From positions 1 to 18,432 of the forward strand of contig JAZOSO010000043.1 of NCBI GenBank assembly GCA_045657185.1: DNA of 18,432 bases, read 5' to 3'. Shown piece after piece: positions 7,232 through 15,027 of this stretch. The notes beneath the pieces were generated by a model, which saw nothing but the letters and a program-made list of their open reading frames with translations, was not told the origin of the DNA and searched no databases. The translations under genes and the position numbers were made by a program. The DNA is from RGIG5270 sp045657185. GTDB taxonomy: Bacteria > Verrucomicrobiota > Lentisphaeria > Victivallales > Victivallaceae. Every line of letters begins with the position of its first letter. The stretch's first letter is position 1.

Positions 7232-8874
7232 AAAAAATTTTATTGCTGATTGTTGTCTTGTTTTTTATTTCCTGTGTTGACGCTTCAGAAAAAAAAGTGT
7301 TTAAAATGTCTTTTGAACCGGCGTCTTATTTTGCTGATTTGACAGAAAAATTTGACAAATACTGGCGTATTCCTGAAAATAAAAAAGATGTAATGGCAAG
7401 TGAGTTCGGTGTAATGCTCAATTCTTTTGAAAGCGATATCGGAAATTTACTTGGATTGCTAAAATGCAGCGGTTTGACCGGCATTGAAAATATTGAATGT
7501 GTTTCGTATCAGGATAAAGTTGACGGCAAAACTTTTTTCCGCACAGAAACAGAGCTGGAATTTGACGGAAAGACTAATGGATTTTTGCAGGGGCTGCTTA
7601 AAAAACTTCCTGAACATAAAATTCCGAAAGCTGCAAAAGAAGATGAAGACTTGAGCGACTTGCATGTGATTGATGATGATACATTGCTGGCATTTGATGT
7701 GCCGCTGAATTTTGTTGAGGCGTTCAAAGCGTTGCCTGAGGACTCTTTTGTGTTTAAATGGCTCGGCAGCATAACAACTGAATATCTCGGTATGAACTGC
7801 AATGAATTTATTGACCGCATTACAGGAGAGTATGGCGGGGTAATTTATGTCAACCGTCCGAAAAATGCAAAGGAAGAGCTGACGCTTGATTTTGTTTTTG
7901 TCGTGCCTGACCCGGATAAGAAATTTTATAAAAAACTCGGCGAGGAATTGAGCTTGCGGCGGTTGGCTCAGTACAAAAATGAACTTTTGAATGTCCGTAT
8001 TTTTGATAAATATCCTGATATGACCTTGGTGGAACTTGAGGATAATCTTATGATTATCTGTTCGTCACCGCAGGCGATGGTCAGATTTACTGAAACGGTT
8101 GAAAAAAAGAAGATTTGTGATAATATCAAAAAATTGAATGTGCCGTATGATATTGAATATGATGCTTTTGCGTATTGGAATCGTGAGTTTGCCGCAGTGG
8201 TTAATTCTCTTGTACTTGCCAAAATGCATCCGTTGAGGTTTATGGCGGATTTCAGCGGAAGCAATGTTTTTGCCGCAGTTAAAACAGATGATGATGAGAT
8301 TTGTGTCGAAAGTTACTCTGATGTTTCCGCACCTCAAATGCTGTTGATGCCTTATACTGTAAGTTTGATGATGCACGCAGATAATCAGGTTTATAAAAAC
8401 GGCAGAGATGCTTATATTTCCGACAGAATTGTTAAATCGAGCAGTGAATGTTTGCAGAAAATGAGCTTTTATGCAGAGAAATTCCGTGAGTATGCCGCAA
8501 AGCACAATAATTCATATCCTTCAGGTATTAACGGTGCAGGTTTGAAAAAGTTCGCAAAGTTTGCAGGAATTGAGTATAAAGAATTTGCTTTGCAGCGTGA
8601 CAAAAAGTTTATTCCCTTCAGCAGATTTTATTATTGGGGTGAAAATTGCAATTCAAAAAGCGGAAAACTTCCTCTTCTGACTGACCGCGGCGGCATACAT
8701 CCGAATAAGCTGCATGTTCTTTTCTGTGACGGTTCTGTGCGTGAATTTGAGCTGGAAAATGTCCGTTCCGCCCGTAGAATTGCAAGCTTTTTACACACTG
8801 TTTTCAACTATGATTCTCAAACTTTCAATATGCTTATAAAACAGGCAGAAAATCTTGACCGTGAAAAACTTTAA
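7228..8874 (+). CDS. Large exported protein with DUF1559/pseudopilin-like C-terminal tail (H-X9-DG)
   Basis: A 548-residue protein of unknown function. Residues 1-16 are a hydrophobic export signal ending FFISCVDASEK; it could be a lipobox at Cys17 (imperfect, F at -3) or a signal-peptidase-I site. Residues about 25-400 are mixed alpha/beta and I recognise no family. The last 150 residues look like the body of a DUF1559/type II pseudopilin-like protein: C408LQKM-FYAEKFREYAAKHNNSYP matches the usual CLxNLKQIGxAxxxYAxDxNxxxP pattern, and His491 followed by nine residues and Asp501-Gly502 is the H-X9-DG motif. The N-terminal prepilin cleavage/methylation helix is absent. I take ATG 7228 (AAGG at 7216-7219, 8-base spacer, ATGA overlap with murE) over the in-frame GTG at 7219. 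It is the last gene of the run; no clear terminator hairpin follows. Confidence 0.7.
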   Translation: MKKILLLIVVLFFISCVDASEKKVFKMSFEPASYFADLTEKFDKYWRIPENKKDVMASEFGVMLNSFESDIGNLLGLLKCSGLTGIENIECVSYQDKVDGKTFFRTETELEFDGKTNGFLQGLLKKLPEHKIPKAAKEDEDLSDLHVIDDDTLLAFDVPLNFVEAFKALPEDSFVFKWLGSITTEYLGMNCNEFIDRITGEYGGVIYVNRPKNAKEELTLDFVFVVPDPDKKFYKKLGEELSLRRLAQYKNELLNVRIFDKYPDMTLVELEDNLMIICSSPQAMVRFTETVEKKKICDNIKKLNVPYDIEYDAFAYWNREFAAVVNSLVLAKMHPLRFMADFSGSNVFAAVKTDDDEICVESYSDVSAPQMLLMPYTVSLMMHADNQVYKNGRDAYISDRIVKSSSECLQKMSFYAEKFREYAAKHNNSYPSGINGAGLKKFAKFAGIEYKEFALQRDKKFIPFSRFYYWGENCNSKSGKLPLLTDRGGIHPNKLHVLFCDGSVREFELENVRSARRIASFLHTVFNYDSQTFNMLIKQAENLDREKL

Positions 8875-8928
8875 AAAAAAATCAATATTGCAGTACAAAA
8901 AATCAAAAAATATGCTATATTACTGTGA

Positions 8929-8956
8929 TTGTATTTTTTGAAATAAAAAGTATAAC
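8929..8956 (+). promoter_or_regulatory. Possible sigma-70-type promoter for aspS
   Basis: The 109 bases between the preceding stop and aspS contain no gene and are very AT-rich. A TTGTAT at 8929-8934 and a TATAAC at 8951-8956 are spaced by 16 bases; the -10 box matches consensus at five of six positions, the -35 at three. An alternative pair, TTGCAG at 8888-8893 and TATGCT at 8911-8916 with a 17-base spacer, is weaker at -10. In AT-rich DNA such matches arise by chance, so this is suggestive only. Confidence 0.35.
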
Positions 8957-8983
8957 CTTTTTAACATAGAAAGAGCAAAAAAC

Positions 8984-10789
8984 ATGAGTATTTACAGAAC
9001 TCACACCTGCGGAGAACTCCGCAAAAGCGATGTCGGCAAAGATGTAACTATTGCCGGTTGGATTCACAGTGTCCGCGACCACGGCGGCGTTATTTTCATT
9101 GACTTGCGTGACAATTACGGTCTGACTCAGGTTGTTATCAATCCTGAATGTGACTTTTATCAGTCACTTGACCGTTGGCGTGTTGAAACAGTCGTTCAGT
9201 TCGGCGGTGCAGTTGTTGCCCGTACTGAAGGCACTGTCAACCCCAAACTTGCCACCGGTGAAATTGAACTCGTTGCCAAAACTATGCAAATTCTCGGCGA
9301 AGCTGAAGTTATTCCTTTTCAGATCGCCAAAGATGACCAGGCTCCTGAAGCAATGCGTCTCAAATACCGTTTCCTCGACTTGCGCAAAGACAGACTTCAC
9401 AAGAATATCATTTTGCGTTCCGAAGTTATCGCTGAAATGCGTAAATATATGACCGGTATCGGTTTCCATGAATTCCAGACTCCTATTCTTACCGCCAGCA
9501 GCCCTGAAGGCGCACGCGACTATCTCGTCCCCAGCCGTCTGCATCCCGGTAAATTCTACGCTCTGCCTCAGGCTCCGCAGCAGTTCAAACAGCTTTTGAT
9601 GGTTGCAGGTTTCGACCGTTACTTCCAGATTGCTCCCTGCTTCCGTGACGAAGACGCCCGTGCTGACCGCAGCCCCGGTGAATTCTATCAGCTTGATATG
9701 GAAATGAGTTTCGTTGATCAGGAAGAGATTTTTAAAGTTATTGAAGGTCTGTTTGATCACATTTTCGGCAAATTCAGTACCAAAAAGTTTGCCGCTTCTC
9801 CGTTCCCCAGAATTCCTTATCTTGAAGCTATGCGCCGTTTCGGTTCCGATAAACCTGACCTCCGCAACCCGCTGGAAATGATTGATGTTACCGAATGTTT
9901 CCGTGATTGCGAATTCAAAGCATTTGCTTCAACTGTTGCCAACGGCGGTGTCGTCCGTGCTATCCGAGCTCCGCAAGTTGCCGGCAAGCCCCGTAAATTC
10001 TTTGACGACCTCATTGGTTACGCACAGGAAAACGGTGCCAAAGGTATGGCTTACATTATCTGGACCGGTACTGAAGAAAAAAGCCCGATTGTCAAATTCC
10101 TCAACCGTGAAATCCTTGATAACCTCAAGAAAATCGGCGGAATTGAAGACGGTGATGCTCTCTTCTTCCTTGCTGATAATGAAAAACTCGTCCAGAAAGT
10201 CGGCGGTGCCATCATTCCCGAACTCGGACGTCAGCTTAATCTCATTGATCCCAATGAATTCAAATTCTGCTGGATCGTTGACTTCCCGATGTTTGAACTT
10301 GACGAAGAAACCAATCAGGTCTGCTTCAGCCACAACCCGTTCTCAATGCCTCAGGGCGGTTTGAATGCCCTTGAAACTATGAATCCGCTGGATATTCTGG
10401 CATATCAGTATGACATTGTCTGCAATGGTATCGAACTTTCATCCGGTGCTATCCGTAACCACATGCCTTCAGTCATGTACAAAGCATTTGAAATCGCAGG
10501 TTACGACCGCAGTGTTGTCGATGAAAAATTCGGCGGCATGATCAATGCTTTCAAACTCGGTGCGCCCCCGCACGGCGGTATTGCTCCCGGTGTTGACCGT
10601 ATCGTCATGCTTCTTGCTGATGAACCCAACATCCGCGAAGTTATCGCATTCCCGTTCAATCAGCAAGCTCAGGATTTGATGATGAACGCTCCTGCAGAAG
10701 TTACCTTGAAGCAGTTGCGTGAATTGCATTTGCAAGTCGTTCTGCCCAAAAAAATGGCGGAACAGAATGCAGATAAATCTGCTGAATAA
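8984..10789 (+). CDS. aspS: Aspartyl-tRNA synthetase (possibly non-discriminating, Asp/Asn)
   Basis: A class II synthetase of 601 residues, the usual size for the bacterial type with an inserted GAD domain. In order: N-terminal OB-fold anticodon-binding domain (residues about 1-105, with DHGGVIFIDLRDNYGL), catalytic domain with motif 2 FRDEDARADR from residue 220, GAD insertion (about 290-410), and motif 3 GGIAPGVDR near residues 531-539. The enzyme charges tRNA-Asp. His33 in RDHGG sits where discriminating enzymes such as that of E. coli have Leu; in Pseudomonas aeruginosa the His form is linked to the non-discriminating enzyme that also charges tRNA-Asn, which then needs GatCAB. Codons ending in C are visibly more frequent than in neighbouring genes, as expected for high expression. 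A strong intrinsic terminator follows the stop by 11 bases. The ribosome binding site is weak (GAAAGAG). Confidence 0.97.
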   Translation: MSIYRTHTCGELRKSDVGKDVTIAGWIHSVRDHGGVIFIDLRDNYGLTQVVINPECDFYQSLDRWRVETVVQFGGAVVARTEGTVNPKLATGEIELVAKTMQILGEAEVIPFQIAKDDQAPEAMRLKYRFLDLRKDRLHKNIILRSEVIAEMRKYMTGIGFHEFQTPILTASSPEGARDYLVPSRLHPGKFYALPQAPQQFKQLLMVAGFDRYFQIAPCFRDEDARADRSPGEFYQLDMEMSFVDQEEIFKVIEGLFDHIFGKFSTKKFAASPFPRIPYLEAMRRFGSDKPDLRNPLEMIDVTECFRDCEFKAFASTVANGGVVRAIRAPQVAGKPRKFFDDLIGYAQENGAKGMAYIIWTGTEEKSPIVKFLNREILDNLKKIGGIEDGDALFFLADNEKLVQKVGGAIIPELGRQLNLIDPNEFKFCWIVDFPMFELDEETNQVCFSHNPFSMPQGGLNALETMNPLDILAYQYDIVCNGIELSSGAIRNHMPSVMYKAFEIAGYDRSVVDEKFGGMINAFKLGAPPHGGIAPGVDRIVMLLADEPNIREVIAFPFNQQAQDLMMNAPAEVTLKQLRELHLQVVLPKKMAEQNADKSAE

Positions 10790-10800
10790 GTACAAATCAA

Positions 10801-10836
10801 CCTCACTTTCCGACAGTCGGGAAGTGAGGTGTTTTT
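10801..10836 (+). terminator. Intrinsic terminator after aspS
   Basis: The arms CCTCACTTTCC (10801-10811) and GGGAAGTGAGG (10819-10829) pair over 11 positions with one G-T wobble around the 7-base loop GACAGTC, followed by TGTTTTT (10830-10836). This is a textbook rho-independent terminator 11 bases after the aspS stop. The GAGG of its right arm would also be the Shine-Dalgarno site for a GTG start at 10837 of the next gene. Confidence 0.85.
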
Positions 10837-10863
10837 GTGATATCAGTTTTCGGAGAAATTCAT

Positions 10864-11442
10864 TTGACTTTTAATAAAGAAAAAATTCGTATTATTCTGT
10901 CAGCAGCGGCGTTAGCCGTTATGACGGCGGCTTTTTTATTTTATCTTTTGGAAAGCAAAGGGTTTTTCATTGACGAAGACAAATATGATGCTGTTATTGC
11001 CAAAGCGGCACAACGCCATAAACTTGACCCGCTGCTTATCAAAGCAGTTATTGCCCAGGAGAGTGTTTTTGATGCAAAAACTGTCGGCGGAGCAGGGGAG
11101 ATAGGTTTGATGCAGATATTGCCGTCAGGTTCTGTAACTGATTGGGCAAGATATTATAAACGAAAAGTTCCGCGGAAAGTTTTTCTTTTCAATCCGGAAT
11201 TGAATATTGAAATCGGTTCATGGTATTTAAAAAGAGCAATGAACCGCTGGAAAAAGTATAAACATTGTACTGAATTGGCTCTTTGTCAGTATAATGCAGG
11301 CGAGAGCCGTGCAAACAAGTGGAAACCTGCAGCGGCGGACGGCAGGGTTATTGATAATATTACTATCAATTCTACAAAGATTTATGTAAAAAGAATAATG
11401 AATAAATATCGGGATTACAAAGATGCGCAAGTTGCTTTATAA
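10864..11442 (+). CDS. Membrane-anchored lytic transglycosylase (SLT domain)
   Basis: A soluble-lytic-transglycosylase (family 1, GH23-like) protein that should cleave the MurNAc-GlcNAc bond of peptidoglycan with formation of 1,6-anhydroMurNAc. A short basic N-terminus and a hydrophobic helix (about residues 10-29) anchor it to the inner membrane. The SLT domain follows: IAKAAQRHKLDPLLIKAVIAQES with catalytic Glu66, then the GLMQILP motif, GSWYLKRAMNRW, and ALCQYNAGESRANKW. I prefer the TTG at 10864, with GGAGA at 10852-10856 and a 7-base spacer, giving 192 residues. A GTG at 10837 adds nine residues but its GAGG site lies inside the terminator stem; the choice is uncertain. The 3' end overlaps the DUF3047 gene by 20 bases, so the pair is probably co-translated. 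Confidence 0.85.
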   Translation: MTFNKEKIRIILSAAALAVMTAAFLFYLLESKGFFIDEDKYDAVIAKAAQRHKLDPLLIKAVIAQESVFDAKTVGGAGEIGLMQILPSGSVTDWARYYKRKVPRKVFLFNPELNIEIGSWYLKRAMNRWKKYKHCTELALCQYNAGESRANKWKPAAADGRVIDNITINSTKIYVKRIMNKYRDYKDAQVAL

Positions 11443-12562
11443 TATATTCATTTGTATTGCAGTTGCATCAGCGGCGTTATTTATCGGATTGATGATGCGT
11501 CCGCCTGCGCCTGATATTACTGTAAGTGAGACAGTCACTGTCAGCGAAAATAAAAAATCAGAAAAAGAAAATACTCCTCAGACTGCAGAAACTGTATCTG
11601 ATGTCTTAACAGAAAGTACTGTGGAGAATAAAGATGAAGCTGTTCAGAGACGCCGTGAAACACAGCAAATTATTGTAAAAAATGAAGCCGCTGAAGTTAT
11701 AGAACAAATTGAGGAGAAAAAAGTTCAATCAACTCCGCAGATTGTTGAAAAAAAAGTAGAAAAGGTTGAAACCGACCGCGCTCCTCCGGTTGTAAAAACT
11801 CTCCCCGAAAAAGTATTGCCTGCAAAAGCTGAAGTTGAAAGGGAAAAAAATCCTGTACCGCCGGCAGAGACTGTTGAAGTTGTTGAAAAAAATAAAAAAA
11901 TCAATAGTCCTCAAATAGGATATGTTCCAGGCTGGACAGAGAATTTTTCTCCGGATTATAAAGAAAACGGTGTTAAAACTGTTGCCGGCTGGAGCTGTGA
12001 AGGCGGTGTTATGTTTACACCCAAAACAAAATTTTATCTTCGTGAGGATAATAATGCCTCCGGCAACAGCGTTTTGGTTATTGAAGCAAAAAAATCATCA
12101 GCAGTTTTTGCTTATGATTTGACAGATAAAGTCGATTTAAATCAGACTCCGATTTTACGCTGGCGCTGGAGAGTAAAAAAACTTCCGCCGCTTGCTGACG
12201 GCAGACATCGCAAAAAAGATGATCAGGCGGTCGGAATCTACATCGGAACAGGCAACGCTTTTAATCAGAAATCCATAGCTTACCGCTGGGAGACAGAAAC
12301 TCCCGCGGGACATTGGGGAAAAACTGTTTATTCCAATGTTATGAAAGTTCATTTTCTTTCCGTCCGAAATAAGACGGACGGGCTGGAGGTATGGTATGAG
12401 GAATGTCGGAATGTACGGGACGATTTTATGGAAAAATTCGGTTTTGTCCCCGAGAAATTCGCTCTTGTTATTTGCGGCAACAGTCAGAATTCCAAAAGTG
12501 AAGCACTTGCGGAAATCGATTATATAGGTTTTTTTAAAGAGGTAAACAAAAAGAAGGATTGA
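11423..12562 (+). CDS. Membrane-anchored DUF3047 domain protein
   Basis: A 379-residue protein. Residues about 5-25 form one transmembrane or uncleaved signal helix; residues about 35-165 are a disordered-looking linker rich in V, E, K, T and P; residues about 168-376 look like a DUF3047 domain: LRWRWRVKKLPP, then a DGRHRKKDDQAVGIYI stretch, AYRWETETPAGHW, and EVWYEECRNVRDDFMEKFG followed by a final acidic/Asn segment AEIDYIGFF. The family is exported and has no established function. The long charged linker would let the domain reach from the inner membrane into the periplasm, as seen in wall-associated proteins. It starts 20 bases inside the transglycosylase gene, with only a weak ribosome binding site, which implies translational coupling; a shared role in cell-wall turnover is an inference from this arrangement. 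Confidence 0.7.
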   Translation: MRKLLYNIFICIAVASAALFIGLMMRPPAPDITVSETVTVSENKKSEKENTPQTAETVSDVLTESTVENKDEAVQRRRETQQIIVKNEAAEVIEQIEEKKVQSTPQIVEKKVEKVETDRAPPVVKTLPEKVLPAKAEVEREKNPVPPAETVEVVEKNKKINSPQIGYVPGWTENFSPDYKENGVKTVAGWSCEGGVMFTPKTKFYLREDNNASGNSVLVIEAKKSSAVFAYDLTDKVDLNQTPILRWRWRVKKLPPLADGRHRKKDDQAVGIYIGTGNAFNQKSIAYRWETETPAGHWGKTVYSNVMKVHFLSVRNKTDGLEVWYEECRNVRDDFMEKFGFVPEKFALVICGNSQNSKSEALAEIDYIGFFKEVNKKKD

Positions 12563-12563
12563 A

Positions 12564-15023
12564 ATGAAAACTGTATCGTCAAAGTTTAAAAAAATTGCGG
12601 TATGTGTAATTGCTGTATCCCTTCTCGCTGTATGCGGTTGCGGAAAAAGCAAAAAAGAAGCAAAAGTTGATGCCATGCGCATCGTCCACGGCAATGAACA
12701 GCTTGCCATGCCGGGAGAAAATTTTGCTGATGTAATAAAGATTGAACTGCAAACTGCCGTTCAGCGCGGCATGTTGGGCGGCAAAGGCAGCCGTCAGGCA
12801 GTAGCTGACTGTACTGTCATTGCTGAAGTTTGTAAAGGTTCCGAACTTATTTTGAACTCCGAAACTTTTACCAGCGATATTGCAGGAGTTGTTCATATTC
12901 CGGTTAAGGCAGGTAAAAAAACAGGAGACCATTATTTGCGCATCCGTGAACCTAAGTCCGGCAAAGAAATTACCTTGCGCTTGGGTGTCGGCATGCAGAT
13001 TTCAGGAGCAGAGCAGGAAATTCTCGTCGGACATGAGGCTGACGAGAATATAAAAGTTAAATTACTTGACAGTAACGGCAAAGCTCTTGTCGGAGTGCCT
13101 GTCTATTTTAATATAGGACAGAACCCCGAGGGTAGTAAATGTTCTGCAAAACTTGAAAAGAAAACAGTTTTGACCAATGCTGACGGTATCGCTGAAAATA
13201 AATTTGTTGTCGGCGGCAAAACCGGAGAATATTTCCTTGATGTTGAAGTTGCTTCTCCTGAAAAAAATGTCTTTTTCCGCAGCCGCTCCGTCAAAATGTA
13301 CGGGGTTGACCTCTGGAATGTTATTATTGCTGTTGCAGGCGGACTTGCAATTTTTATTCTCGGTATGCAGCTTATGAGTGACGGTTTGCAGAAAGTTGCA
13401 GGAGAAAAGATGAAAAAGATTTTGCAGCTTTTCTCTCAAAATCCTTTTATTGCTGTTCTGGCGGGAGCTGCAACAACAGCGGTTATTCAGTCATCAAGTG
13501 CAACAACTGTTATGGTCATCGGTTTTATCAATGCGGGACTTTTAAATCTGGTGCAGGCCATCGGTATTATTTTCGGTGCGAATATCGGTACAACAATTAC
13601 TGCTCAGATTATTTCATTTAATCTTGACGGATTGGCATTGCCCGCAATTATTATCGGTTTTTTGGTGACTTTATCTAAAAAACGGATTATCAACGGTTGG
13701 GGTAATACCATTCTCGGTTTCGGTTTGCTCTTTTTCGGTATGATGATGATGAGTAAAGAGTTGAAACTTCTGGGCGGATTTCCGTCATTTATTGACTTTT
13801 TCCGCATTTTTGACTGCGCTCCGAGAGAAGTCGGCGGTTTCATGCCTATCGGTGCCGTTCTTGGTGCGCTCGGTATCGGTACAGTAATGACAGTTGTTAT
13901 TCAGTCCAGTTCTGCTGCAATGGGTATAGTGCTTGCATTGGCGGCCGGCGGATTGATTAATTTTTACACTTCAATTCCGCTTTTGCTCGGAACAAATATC
14001 GGAACTACGATTACTGCATTTTTTGCTTCACTTGCGGCAAACAGAGTTGCGAAACAGGCGGCTTTGGCGCACACATTATTTAATGTATTCGGCAGTTTTG
14101 TTATGCTGATTCTTTTCTATGTTCCTTTCGGTCCTGAGCGTCATCCGATTTTTCTGCATTTTATTAATGCAATCACTCCTGGCAATGCTTTTGCTGAAGT
14201 TCCGCAAAATATTGAGCGTCATATTGCTATGGCACATACATTCTTTAATATTATTGTTGTGGCGATACTGTTGCCGTGCATTTCGATTTTTGCCAAGATA
14301 TGCTGTGCGTTGTTGCCGGTCAAGGATGATAATGAAGTCGAATTTGAAATGCTTGAACCGCATTTGCTCAACACTCCGTCTATCGCTATTGAACAGGTTG
14401 TCAATACAATCCGCATTATGGCAAAGGATGCCTGGGGAATGGTTGACAGCGCAATCAATAATATTTTTATGAACAGCAAAATTGATGAAGAACTCTTTGA
14501 ATCTCTTGCTGAACGGGAGAAAAATGTAGATGCCACACAGGAAGCAATTACCGCTTATCTGGTGAAAATCACCCGTCATGAACTCAGTGAACCGCAATCT
14601 GCATTGGTGCCTTTGCTCATGCACTGTACTAATGATGCGGAACGTATCGCAGACCATACTGAAAATATTATAAATCTCACTCAGCGTATGGTCAATTCAG
14701 ACAAGAAACTTTCTGAAGATGCACAGGTCGAGTTGAAATATATGAGTTCACTCCTCAATAAACTTGCTGATAATGTTTTGCAGGCACTTCACGGTTCTGA
14801 AGGCGGCTGTGTTGACCGCGCATTGAAGGCAGAGGGAGAAATCAATCAGCTTGCCAAATCTCTTGAAGATAACCACATTCAACGTTTGCAGAAAGGTCTC
14901 TGCACACTTGATGCCGGTATTATCTTTATTGAAATGGTCGGCGAAATGGAAAAAGTCGGCGACCATCTTGCTAACATTGCAGAACGCGCTCCTGAAATTC
15001 AAAAACATTATATAAAGATTTGA
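12564..15023 (+). CDS. Na+/phosphate cotransporter with N-terminal Ig-like pair and C-terminal PhoU domain
   Basis: An 819-residue fusion. Residues 1-27 are an export signal with a possible lipobox near LLAVCGCGK. Residues about 38-142 and 145-240 look like two successive bacterial Ig-like (Big_1/invasin-type) modules: each starts G-x-EQ and has a TSDIAG or TNADGIA turn followed by a K-TG-Y/H strand. A first membrane helix begins near residue 252 (NVIIAVAGGLAIFILG). Two inverted Na/Pi-cotransporter repeats carry the hallmark QSSSATT at residue 309 and QSSSAA at 447, each followed by a GANIGTTIT or GTNIGTTIT segment. Residues about 600-815 are a helical PhoU-like domain. Family knowledge suggests sodium-driven phosphate uptake or efflux, modulated by the PhoU part. 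The Ig-like extension is not standard and would lie outside the membrane. AAGGA precedes the ATG, one base after the previous stop. Confidence 0.85.
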   Translation: MKTVSSKFKKIAVCVIAVSLLAVCGCGKSKKEAKVDAMRIVHGNEQLAMPGENFADVIKIELQTAVQRGMLGGKGSRQAVADCTVIAEVCKGSELILNSETFTSDIAGVVHIPVKAGKKTGDHYLRIREPKSGKEITLRLGVGMQISGAEQEILVGHEADENIKVKLLDSNGKALVGVPVYFNIGQNPEGSKCSAKLEKKTVLTNADGIAENKFVVGGKTGEYFLDVEVASPEKNVFFRSRSVKMYGVDLWNVIIAVAGGLAIFILGMQLMSDGLQKVAGEKMKKILQLFSQNPFIAVLAGAATTAVIQSSSATTVMVIGFINAGLLNLVQAIGIIFGANIGTTITAQIISFNLDGLALPAIIIGFLVTLSKKRIINGWGNTILGFGLLFFGMMMMSKELKLLGGFPSFIDFFRIFDCAPREVGGFMPIGAVLGALGIGTVMTVVIQSSSAAMGIVLALAAGGLINFYTSIPLLLGTNIGTTITAFFASLAANRVAKQAALAHTLFNVFGSFVMLILFYVPFGPERHPIFLHFINAITPGNAFAEVPQNIERHIAMAHTFFNIIVVAILLPCISIFAKICCALLPVKDDNEVEFEMLEPHLLNTPSIAIEQVVNTIRIMAKDAWGMVDSAINNIFMNSKIDEELFESLAEREKNVDATQEAITAYLVKITRHELSEPQSALVPLLMHCTNDAERIADHTENIINLTQRMVNSDKKLSEDAQVELKYMSSLLNKLADNVLQALHGSEGGCVDRALKAEGEINQLAKSLEDNHIQRLQKGLCTLDAGIIFIEMVGEMEKVGDHLANIAERAPEIQKHYIKI

Positions 15024-15027
15024 TAAT

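Noticed and set aside
8891..8925. CAGTA ... TACTG inverted repeat in the aspS upstream region, considered as an operator.
   Set aside because: The arms are only 5 bases and 25 bases apart in very AT-rich DNA, which is not significant without conservation in relatives.
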